From an uncultured Lachnospiraceae bacterium (GTDB taxonomy: Bacteria; Bacillota; Clostridia; Lachnospirales; Lachnospiraceae), in contig CALGGL010000312.1 in NCBI GenBank assembly GCA_937915975.1, positions 1 to 8,268 on the forward strand: a DNA stretch of 8,268 bases, read 5' to 3'. Below are positions 1 to 5,813 of this stretch, in pieces. Position numbers and translations under genes: made by a program. The notes beneath the pieces are model-generated. The model was not told the origin of the DNA. It did not search any database and saw nothing but the letters and a program-made list of their open reading frames with translations. The first letter of the stretch is position 1. Each line of letters begins with the position of its first letter.

Positions 1-484
1 AAAGCTTAATCTCTATCTCATCTCCTACGGAAAGCTTGGATTTTTTCAGTATAGAGTTATTGACATAAACCTCGCCTTCTTTGACCTTATCTATACTGTT
101 GTTATCCTTATCAAAATATTTGATGGCAGCTCTGTCAACAGATACCACCAGCGAAACATTCTGATATTCAAATGCCTTCTTTCCATCGTGAAGTACATCC
201 GTGCTGTTTGCGTAAATCAATTCCTCGATACGGTAATCCTTTACAAAGTTTTCCTTATCAAGAGCTTCCTCTATAGAGGTATCTCCCTCTCTTGACATGG
301 ATATTACAAAATAATTTCCGTCAAGACCTGCCTTGTCAAAATAATAATCCAGTCCGCTCACAACCGTAAAAATGTTGTTTACGCTTGCCGCAACAAACAT
401 CGCCGAAAGAATCACAAAAAGCAAAAGAATAATATTCATGGTCTTTTTTCTTTTTAAATCTTTTTTCAAAATCCTGAAAAACAT
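1..484 (-). CDS. FtsX/MacB-like ABC transporter permease, N-terminal part (runs off left edge)
   Basis: About 161 codons of a longer gene are visible; the C-terminal part lies beyond position 1. The protein starts MFFRILKKDLKRKKTMNIIL, a short basic cytoplasmic tail followed by a hydrophobic segment at about residues 17-35, then a long soluble region (residues 40-161) rich in charged residues. A basic tail, one membrane helix and a large extracytoplasmic domain is the usual N-terminal layout of FtsX-like permeases that work with an ABC ATPase in exporting peptides or sensing antimicrobials. The ATG at 484 is preceded by AAAGGAG about 7 nt upstream, which supports the start. No ATPase gene is found on the upstream side within the window; it may lie downstream of the permease. 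Family assignment is by layout and general resemblance; the substrate cannot be inferred. Confidence 0.72.
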   Translation of the reverse strand, partial: MFFRILKKDLKRKKTMNIILLLFVILSAMFVAASVNNIFTVVSGLDYYFDKAGLDGNYFVISMSREGDTSIEEALDKENFVKDYRIEELIYANSTDVLHDGKKAFEYQNVSLVVSVDRAAIKYFDKDNNSIDKVKEGEVYVNNSILKKSKLSVGDEIEIKL

Positions 485-517
485 AGCTTTTTCTCCTTTA
501 ATTTATTTCTCACTGTA

Positions 518-663
518 ACGGTTCTCATTGACACACTTTACAAACTTCCGACTTTGTATAAAATGTACACGCATGGCACGTTGACACTTAACGCCATGCT
601 TAGCACATTTTTTTACAAAGTCTGCTATAGTTCATAGTATAAAAATGTGTCAATGAGAACCGT
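518..663. repeat. 146-bp nested palindromic element (MITE- or REP-like)
   Basis: The ends form a perfect 18-bp inverted repeat: ACGGTTCTCATTGACACA at 518-535 and its reverse complement at 646-663. Inside are two further inverted pairs: GACTTTGTA at 550-558 with TACAAAGTC at 614-622, and GCATGGC at 571-577 with GCCATGC at 593-599, the latter extended by GTT/AAC across a 7-nt loop. The three pairs nest, so either strand can fold into one long hairpin. There is no open reading frame. From memory, terminal words of this kind are common in clostridial genomes near Y1 (IS200/REP-associated) transposases, which would make this a non-autonomous element; that link is inferred. It lies between the XRE gene and the permease and could also act as a terminator. 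Confidence 0.75.
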
Positions 664-745
664 CCATGTGACACACAAATTCACTTTACAAGAAGACTAT
701 AACATGCAAATTATTAAAAAATAATTAAATGAGAAAAGCGGTTAT

Positions 746-1387
746 TTATTTTATATCAAGCAGGTCTTCTACACGACATCCCAAAGCAAGTGCCAAATAC
801 GCAACCATACGTGCACCGGCTTTATTAATATCCTTTGCATCTGTCTCGTATTGCTGCAAGGTTCTTAAATTTACTCCTGAATTTTCCGATAATTCTTTTT
901 GTGTCATACCGCATAGAATTCTTTTTTCCTTTATCTTATTCACATTCTTATCAGGCAGACTTCTTTTGTCTATAACATCAACAGTCTTTTCAAGGGATGC
1001 CTCATGCAATGTATTATATAAACTAATCAGCTTACTCAGTTTCATACTATTAAACATTTTTTTAAACGAGCAGCCTTTATACCATTGATAATAGGCCGCC
1101 GAATATCCGCTCCAGTATTCTTTTGACAATTCATATCCGTATCTGGCTTCTCTTATATAATCCTCCGCACCGGCCTCTCTCATAACAAACATAACAAGTT
1201 CGATTCCGGACATACCCGATACAAGCTTCGGCTCCCCCATTCCAAAACGATGAGCTATGCCGGTTGCCATAAACATACCCGAAAATTCATCCGCAGCAAG
1301 TCCGCAAGAATTAACCGCATAATCAACCGCCTCACCAAGATTTCTCATAGCATCATCAAGATACATTTCATTATAAGCACGACTCAT
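746..1387 (-). CDS. XRE-family helix-turn-helix protein, probable antitoxin/regulator partner of the DUF3990 gene
   Basis: 213 residues. The C-terminal part (about 150-213) is a recognisable XRE/Cro-type DNA-binding domain: IKEKRILCGMTQKELSENSG, then the recognition-helix region VNLRTLQQYE (172-181), and a closing ALGCRVEDLL (201-210). The first ~140 residues are a helical domain I do not recognise, rich in Met, Tyr and Ala, with a GMSGIELVMFVMREAG stretch at 58-73. The gene begins 4 nt after the stop of the DUF3990 gene, so the two are translated from one message; AAAGGATAAG lies upstream of the ATG. Toxin first, DNA-binding antitoxin second is a layout known from several toxin-antitoxin systems. 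I infer that the N-terminal domain binds or neutralises the toxin and the HTH represses the operon. The DNA-binding call is firm; the antitoxin role is inference. Confidence 0.85.
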   Translation of the reverse strand: MSRAYNEMYLDDAMRNLGEAVDYAVNSCGLAADEFSGMFMATGIAHRFGMGEPKLVSGMSGIELVMFVMREAGAEDYIREARYGYELSKEYWSGYSAAYYQWYKGCSFKKMFNSMKLSKLISLYNTLHEASLEKTVDVIDKRSLPDKNVNKIKEKRILCGMTQKELSENSGVNLRTLQQYETDAKDINKAGARMVAYLALALGCRVEDLLDIK

Positions 1388-1391
1388 AAAA

Positions 1392-2045
1392 TCACTTATC
1401 CTTTCTTATCAAATCCCTTATATAAACACCGTTTATATAAATCTGATCCGCCTCTTTTTGATACTCAGCACGTGCTTCGCTGTCACGTTTCATACGCTTT
1501 GCATAATACTCATCACTATCGCAGTTCTCAAATCCGATAAATTTAATCCTGTCAAAGGCTCTTTTACTTTTTAATACATATTGTTCACCAAGCTTACCGA
1601 GTCTCATAGCACGGGATAATTGTTCAAGAGAAATCTCATTTGAAAGAAATGATCTCGCAAATGAAAAATAAGAATCATCTGCCCTATAACCTATTATCAT
1701 ATCAACATCATCAAGCAAAATAAGATAATTTGAAATAAGCCACTTTGCTCCCTCCTTCATAATCGGAGTCGAAAGTCTGATTTGCCTATAATTAACAAGC
1801 AAAGCAAGCCAATGTAAAATATTATAGTCTTTATTCGAAAGATTAAGAATTTTAAATCCATCTGTGTTAAGACTGTACTTATTAACAAAGCCGTCATCCG
1901 ATTCGGTTACCGCCCACTCCTTAGCAAGTTCAATATGTTCCGTCATATAAAAGCCCTGTCCGTAATCATTATGCTCATATCCCGCTTTATACTCAGGTTT
2001 ATTAACAATCTTTTGTGAACCATGATATAAAATCAAGTCATTCAT
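1392..2045 (-). CDS. DUF3990-family protein, ADP-ribosyltransferase-like putative toxin
   Basis: 217 residues. The N-terminus LILYHGSQKIVNKPEY followed by NDYGQGFYMTEHIELAKEWA (26-45) matches the signature of DUF3990, a family I recall being grouped with the ADP-ribosyltransferase fold. His8-Gly9, Tyr33 in the GFYMT segment and the LGEQYVLKS region (152-160, with Glu154/Gln155) sit where ART enzymes place their H-Y-E/Q residues; this mapping is my inference. No signal peptide or membrane segment is seen, so it should act in the cytoplasm. It is the first gene of a two-gene operon with the XRE protein that starts 4 nt downstream. The ATG at 2045 is preceded by GGAAGGTGATG at suitable distance. 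If active, it would modify a protein, nucleic acid or metabolite with ADP-ribose from NAD; the target is unknown. Confidence 0.8.
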   Translation of the reverse strand: MNDLILYHGSQKIVNKPEYKAGYEHNDYGQGFYMTEHIELAKEWAVTESDDGFVNKYSLNTDGFKILNLSNKDYNILHWLALLVNYRQIRLSTPIMKEGAKWLISNYLILLDDVDMIIGYRADDSYFSFARSFLSNEISLEQLSRAMRLGKLGEQYVLKSKRAFDRIKFIGFENCDSDEYYAKRMKRDSEARAEYQKEADQIYINGVYIRDLIRKDK

Positions 2046-2101
2046 ACTCTCATCACCTTCCTATAATACTGATAAATAATTTTATGTTTTTAATCAAATC
2101 T

Positions 2102-2131
2102 ATTATAATTCACACTTTTTTTGCAGCTGAA
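2102..2131 (-). promoter_or_regulatory. Candidate promoter of the DUF3990-XRE operon
   Basis: On the minus strand a perfect TATAAT (2107-2102) lies 18 nt downstream of TTCAGC (2131-2126), a weak -35 match. Transcription would start near 2095, leaving a leader of about 50 nt before the ATG at 2045. The double hairpin at 2142-2194 lies immediately upstream. The -10 is convincing, the -35 is not. Confidence 0.4.
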
Positions 2132-2141
2132 CTTTCATAGA

Positions 2142-2194
2142 AATAAAACTACTTCTGTAGAAGTAGTTTTATTATACTTCCACAGAAGTAGTTT
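2142..2194. terminator. Double hairpin: probable bidirectional terminator, possibly also operator repeats
   Basis: Positions 2142-2155 (AATAAAACTACTTC) and 2160-2173 form a perfect 14-bp stem with a 4-nt TGTA loop; both outer flanks are T/A rich, as in a bidirectional intrinsic terminator. A diverged second copy follows: ACTTCTGTAGAAGTAGTTT (2151-2169) recurs as ACTTCCACAGAAGTAGTTT (2176-2194), with 3 mismatches in 19 and an offset of 25 bp. The second copy has its own 5-bp ACTTC/GAAGT stem. It lies 37 nt past the stop of the dehydrogenase gene and just upstream of the candidate promoter of the DUF3990-XRE operon. Termination of the lar cluster is the simplest role; the tandem near-palindromes would also suit binding of a dimeric XRE repressor. 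Confidence 0.65.
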
Positions 2195-2230
2195 CGTCAA
2201 TAAGTATATGTACTTTATTATCTCACTTTT

Positions 2231-3184
2231 TTAGCTTACCACATTTTCTTTTCGGCCTTCCGTAAATGCCTTAAAGTTATTTGCCACGATGTCGACAAGT
2301 CTCTTTCTTGCATCTACACTTGCCCATCCCATATGCGGGGTAAAGGTCATATTGGGTGCGTCAAGCAAAGGATTATCTTCTTTCATCGGTTCAACCGAAA
2401 CAACATCCACACCTGCTGCCGCAACCTTACCGCTCTTAAGCGCCGAAGCCAAATCAACTTCATCGACAAGACCGCCGCGACTTACATTTATTATAATCAC
2501 TCCATCCTTCATCTTGTTGATATTGGACTTATTTATTAGCTTTTCAGTATCAGCGGTTAGCGGACAATGAAGCGATACTATATCCGCCTTTTCAAACAAG
2601 GTGTCAATATCTGTAAACAAAACCTTATCATCCGTGTATTTTTCCGGATGTGCCGTATTTACAAGAACATTCATATTAAATGCCTTTGCGATTTCGCAAA
2701 CTCTTCTTCCTATATTTCCGTAGCCGACAACCCCTATGTTTTTTCCTGCAAGCTCAGTTACGGGAGCAAGCCAGTAGCAAAAGATTTCCGACTTAATCCA
2801 ATCACCGTTATGCACACTCTCATTATGTCTGCTTATATGACAAACCGATTCAAGAATAAGTCCCCAGGTAAGCTGAGCAACCGAATCCGTACTGTATGCC
2901 GGAACATTTGTAACCGTTACATTGTGCCTTTTTGCCGCCTCAATATCAATCACGTTATAGCCTGTTGCACAGACACCGATATAGCGGATGTTTGGACACC
3001 TATCAAACACTTCCTCATCCATTTTTATTTTATTAACAAATAAAACATCAGCATCTCCTATATGCTCATACTTATCCTGCTCGGTTGTATTTGCATATAT
3101 CTTTGTATCAATAAGCTTCGTCAACGGTTCCCACGAAAGATCATTGTGATTAACCGCATCCCCCTCAAGCAAAACTGCTTTCAT
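2231..3184 (-). CDS. D-isomer-specific 2-hydroxyacid dehydrogenase, NAD-dependent (glycerate/hydroxypyruvate reductase-like)
   Basis: 317 residues, the normal length for this family, which interconverts 2-oxoacids and D-2-hydroxyacids with NAD(P)H in the cytoplasm. The Rossmann motif GVVGYGNIGRRV (151-162) is intact, and the catalytic set is present: Arg236 in INVSRGGLVDE, Glu265 in SVEPMKEDNP and His284 in FTPHMGWAS. An in-frame TTG allows a start at 3199, but that extension overlaps the GGAGG ribosome binding site (3193-3197 on the opposite strand) placed 8 nt before the ATG at 3184, so I choose 3184. It starts 23 nt after larE and is almost certainly co-transcribed with it. That context suggests a role in metabolism of a 2-hydroxyacid handled by a LarA-type racemase. 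The substrate (lactate, glycerate, malate or another) cannot be read from sequence. Confidence 0.92.
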   Translation of the reverse strand: MKAVLLEGDAVNHNDLSWEPLTKLIDTKIYANTTEQDKYEHIGDADVLFVNKIKMDEEVFDRCPNIRYIGVCATGYNVIDIEAAKRHNVTVTNVPAYSTDSVAQLTWGLILESVCHISRHNESVHNGDWIKSEIFCYWLAPVTELAGKNIGVVGYGNIGRRVCEIAKAFNMNVLVNTAHPEKYTDDKVLFTDIDTLFEKADIVSLHCPLTADTEKLINKSNINKMKDGVIIINVSRGGLVDEVDLASALKSGKVAAAGVDVVSVEPMKEDNPLLDAPNMTFTPHMGWASVDARKRLVDIVANNFKAFTEGRKENVVS

Positions 3185-3207
3185 ACAAATATCCTCCAAT
3201 TATTTCT

Positions 3208-4065
3208 TTATTTCAAACTAAGCCCGCACATCAAACTGTCTGATCCCACGTTACATATATGGATATTCTTGTTCATGCTTCCCATCTTATATCCACCCAG
3301 ATCAAGTGTTACATATGAGAAACCAAGCTCTTGAAAATATTTATTAATAAATTCAGAAATCTCCGGTCTGATTATTTTTTCGAAATCCTTCTTTTCAACC
3401 TCAATCCTCGCCATATCACCATGTATGCGGACACGCATCTGCCTAAAGCCAAGCTCCAAAAGCTTTTCCTCAGCCCTTTCCACCATACCGAGTTTTTCCT
3501 TTGTGATGGTTTCGCCATATACAAATCTTGATGCAAGGCACGCATAAGAAGGTTTGTCCCATGTAGGAAGATCAAGCTCCTTTGAAAGCTTACGTATATC
3601 CTCTTTAGTAAGCCCTGCATATCTTAACGGGCTTTTAATCTCAAGCTCAGCCACTGCCATAAGCCCCGGGCGGTAGTCTCCTTCATCATCCACGTTTGAA
3701 CCCTCGGCAACATATTCTATGCCACGCTCGGAAGCGATATCCTTTATTTTGGAAAAAAGATTTTTCTTACATAAGTAGCATCTGTTTTTGGGATTTTTAC
3801 AAAAACCTTCAACCGAAAGCTCATCCGTCTCCAAAACAATCTGTTCTATACCCTCTGCCTCACAAAAAGCCTTTGTCTCCTCAAGCTCCCTTGCCGGAAA
3901 CGAGCAGGACTGCGCAGTTACCGCCACCGCCTTATCACCTAGGACATTATGTGCCTCCTTTAACAAAAAGGTTGAATCAACCCCCGATGAAAAAGCAACC
4001 AAAACACTTCCAAGCTCACGCAAATATTCTTCTAACTTTTCTTTCTTTTTATATAATTCTTCCAT
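3208..4065 (-). CDS. larE: LarE, ATP-dependent sulfur transferase of nickel-pincer nucleotide synthesis
   Basis: 285 residues from the ATG at 4065, which has GAAAGGG 5 nt upstream; an in-frame TTG at 4101 would add 12 residues but lacks support. LarE activates the carboxylates of pyridinium-3,5-biscarboxylate mononucleotide by adenylation and converts them to thiocarboxylates. The PP-loop SGVDST is at 27-32, GSNVDDEGDYRPG at 122-134 and the PSYACLASRF motif at 172-181 with Cys176, the position of the sacrificial cysteine in the Lactobacillus plantarum enzyme. Two more cysteines, Cys96 and Cys99 in NRCYLCKK, complete a CxxC...C set like that reported for LarE forms that hold a [4Fe-4S] cluster, which would allow multiple turnovers. 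The C-terminus continues about 20 residues past the GSMN segment, with two further cysteines (271 and 280). It lies between larC and the dehydrogenase gene. Confidence 0.95.
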   Translation of the reverse strand: MEELYKKKEKLEEYLRELGSVLVAFSSGVDSTFLLKEAHNVLGDKAVAVTAQSCSFPARELEETKAFCEAEGIEQIVLETDELSVEGFCKNPKNRCYLCKKNLFSKIKDIASERGIEYVAEGSNVDDEGDYRPGLMAVAELEIKSPLRYAGLTKEDIRKLSKELDLPTWDKPSYACLASRFVYGETITKEKLGMVERAEEKLLELGFRQMRVRIHGDMARIEVEKKDFEKIIRPEISEFINKYFQELGFSYVTLDLGGYKMGSMNKNIHICNVGSDSLMCGLSLK

Positions 4066-4159
4066 AAATTCCCTTTCTTGTATCAAACTTATATGTGACA
4101 AGTTTACGCTCCCATATCACAGTTGTGCCAAGACTCTTGCTCAAATAAACTAATATATG

Positions 4160-5488
4160 TCACTCTTTAATCAGTTTCTTTACCTCTTCGATACTGATAT
4201 TTTTATCCCTTGCTATGCGTGCCAAATCATCGTATTCATATTTGCATCTTTTAACACCATATCCTGATGAAATCTTTTGTCTTACTTCGCCATAAGGAGT
4301 TTCCATAGACTCTATCTGACGTTCCAACACATATCTCTTTGTCTCGGTCTCACGCACTCCGATAGTTGTTGTATATTTAAATATCAGTTCAATCATTTTC
4401 TCTTTGATTTCTTCTTTACACATAACCCGTATAAGGGTGCCCGGTCTTGATTTTTTCATACCGATCGGAATAGTATAAACCTCAAGTGCACCGCCATCAA
4501 ACAGCCTTTCTGTTGCAAAACTTATTTCCTCCGCAGTCATATCGTCCACATTACAGGATAATTCAAGAACGGTATCCGTCTTATCATCTGCTTCACCCAT
4601 CATAGCTCTTACACAGTTAGCAGCTTCAAAATCCTTCTTGCCCATTCCGTATCCGATAGCATGTGTTTTCATAACCGGAATCTCACCAAAACTGTCTGTG
4701 AAATATTTCAACAAAGCGGCTCCGGTCGGAGTGCAAAGCTCTCCGTTTATCTTACCGCCATAAATCGGTACGTCCTTCAAAATATATGCTGTAGCCGGTG
4801 CCGGCACCGGAAGTATGCCGTGTGCACACCTAACCTGACCACTTCCTACGTGCACAGGCGATGCAACAATTCTTTCAGGCGCAAGTTCTTCCATAAGCAT
4901 ACATACCATAGTTACATCCGCAACTGCATCCATGGTTCCAACCTCATGAAAATGTATCTCGGAGACCGGTCTTCCATGCGCATGACTTTCTGCTTCAGCA
5001 ATTAATCTATACACTGCAATCACGTCATTTTTCACTTTATCAGAAGCATTCAAGCTATTAACAATATGCTCTATATCATACATGCTTGCATGGTGATGAT
5101 GTCCGTGTTCGTGGTGATGTTCGTGCTCGTGTTCTCCATGGTCGTGGTGATGGTGTTCGTGCTCGCCATGCTCATGATGATGCTCGTGTTCATGCTCATG
5201 ATGGTGCTCGTGCTCATGCTCATGATGGTGCTCGTGCTCATGTTCGCCATGCTCATGATGATGTTCGTGCATATTTTCATCTTCCTCGGTGCCATTCACC
5301 CTAACTGCGATATGTGTTCCGGTAATTCCACACTTCACAGAACTTTCCTTTTCAACCACCACACCGGGTATCGAAAGAGAATTTATTTTATCTATAAATT
5401 TATCAGGTTCAGGCAGAAGTTCAATCAACGCTGCCGCAAGCATATCTCCCGCTGCTCCCATACTGCAATCCAAATATAAAGTTTTCAT
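4160..5488 (-). CDS. larC: LarC, CTP-dependent nickel insertion protein with His-rich insert (single uninterrupted ORF)
   Basis: 442 residues. LarC inserts Ni(II) into the dithiocarboxylate nucleotide in a CTP-dependent cyclometallation, giving the mature NPN cofactor. The N-terminus MKTLYLDCSMGAAGDMLAAA is the family signature; EIHFHEVGTMDAVADV (177-192), LCTPTGAALL (251-260) and GYGMGKKDFE (279-288) follow, and the C-terminal half has LELSCNVDDMTAEE (308-321) and GMKKSRPGT (343-351). In L. plantarum LarC is made by a ribosomal frameshift between larC1 and larC2; here both halves are in one frame. Residues 74-133 hold 37 histidines in His/Glu repeats, a likely nickel-binding or storage loop. 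The ATG at 5488 follows GGAGG by about 8 nt. A 256-nt gap from larB contains a large palindrome; larE follows after 94 nt. Confidence 0.95.
   Translation of the reverse strand: MKTLYLDCSMGAAGDMLAAALIELLPEPDKFIDKINSLSIPGVVVEKESSVKCGITGTHIAVRVNGTEEDENMHEHHHEHGEHEHEHHHEHEHEHHHEHEHEHHHEHGEHEHHHHDHGEHEHEHHHEHGHHHHASMYDIEHIVNSLNASDKVKNDVIAVYRLIAEAESHAHGRPVSEIHFHEVGTMDAVADVTMVCMLMEELAPERIVASPVHVGSGQVRCAHGILPVPAPATAYILKDVPIYGGKINGELCTPTGAALLKYFTDSFGEIPVMKTHAIGYGMGKKDFEAANCVRAMMGEADDKTDTVLELSCNVDDMTAEEISFATERLFDGGALEVYTIPIGMKKSRPGTLIRVMCKEEIKEKMIELIFKYTTTIGVRETETKRYVLERQIESMETPYGEVRQKISSGYGVKRCKYEYDDLARIARDKNISIEEVKKLIKE
5090..5269 (-). repeat. His/Glu-rich coding minisatellite inside larC
   Basis: This stretch encodes residues 74-133 of LarC, 37 of them His and most of the rest Glu or Gly. 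At DNA level it is a degenerate tandem array with a 24-bp (8-codon) period; 5194-5217 and 5218-5241 are identical units beginning GCTCATGATGGTGCTC, flanked by diverged copies. The 24-bp period keeps the frame, so unit gain or loss would change the length of the metal-binding loop without breaking the protein. Confidence 0.9.
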
Positions 5489-5526
5489 CGTAAACCTCCA
5501 TACAAAAATTATTTCAATTTATCGTG

Positions 5527-5557
5527 TGTGTCATTGAAAACAATTCTTACCGACACA
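5527..5557 (-). other. Small inverted-repeat structure in the larC leader
   Basis: TGTGTC (5527-5532) and GACACA (5552-5557) pair around an inner ATTG-AAAA-CAAT hairpin (5533-5544) with a 7-nt bulge. It lies about 40 nt upstream of the larC start, between the large palindrome and the ribosome binding site. It does not have a U-tract of terminator type. It may be a leader structure or simply chance; I see no known riboswitch consensus. Confidence 0.3.
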
Positions 5558-5573
5558 ATAAAAAACTTCGCCG

Positions 5574-5803
5574 GATTATCAAGATACACTATAATTAAAA
5601 AGATAGTTATGAGAGCATTTAGCCCGATTTGCGTTAAATCAAAAGCGAATGATTGCAGATGATTCGCTCAGAAAATGATTTGTTTGAGCGTACGCGAGTT
5701 TATCATTTTCGTGCGAATCTCAAAATCATGAGAGTCTTGATTTAGCAAATTGATGGCTATCTCTCATAACTATCTGTTTATATTGCAGTTTATCTTGATA
5801 ATC
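5574..5803. repeat. ~230-bp imperfect long palindrome between larB and larC (MITE-like or long RNA hairpin)
   Basis: Nearly the whole stretch is self-complementary. From outside in: GATTATCAAGATA (5574-5586) pairs exactly with 5791-5803; AGATAGTTATGAGAG (5601-5615) pairs exactly with 5761-5775; 5619-5642 pairs with 5738-5759 with small gaps (TGATTTA...GCAAAT...GGCTA); GATTCGC..GAAAATGAT (5661-5679) pairs with 5702-5719. The centre contains the 8-bp palindrome GCGTACGC (5688-5695). No convincing ORF and no clear target-site duplication is seen at the ends. It fills the gap between the larB stop and larC, whereas the other lar-cluster gaps are under 100 nt, so it looks inserted. It could fold in the larB-larC transcript and reduce or process downstream expression. 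Confidence 0.8.
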
Positions 5804-5813
5804 TCCAAAAAAT

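Noticed and set aside
709..726. Terminator after the XRE gene (AATTATT-AAAA-AATAATT)
   Set aside because: The stem is seven A/T pairs only and would be too weak; the nearby 146-bp palindrome is a better candidate for ending the transcript.
3185..3199. Five-residue TTG-started extension of the dehydrogenase
   Set aside because: It covers the GGAGG ribosome binding site that serves the ATG at 3184, so the shorter form is preferred.
4066..4101. Twelve-residue TTG-started extension of LarE
   Set aside because: No ribosome binding site precedes it, and the family N-terminus fits the ATG at 4065, which has GAAAGGG in front.
4066..4159. Terminator or promoter between larC and larE
   Set aside because: Only a short CAC-AGTT-GTG dyad is visible and no U run follows a stable stem; the genes are read as one transcription unit.
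5066..5479. Plus-strand reading frames across the His repeat of larC
   Set aside because: They consist of low-complexity Met/Val/Leu or Arg/Ala runs that arise from reading the His/Glu repeat in other frames; larC is clearly the coding frame.
5574..5803. Insertion sequence with its own transposase
   Set aside because: The 230 bp contain no plausible ORF and no clear target-site duplication; only a non-autonomous palindromic element is supported.
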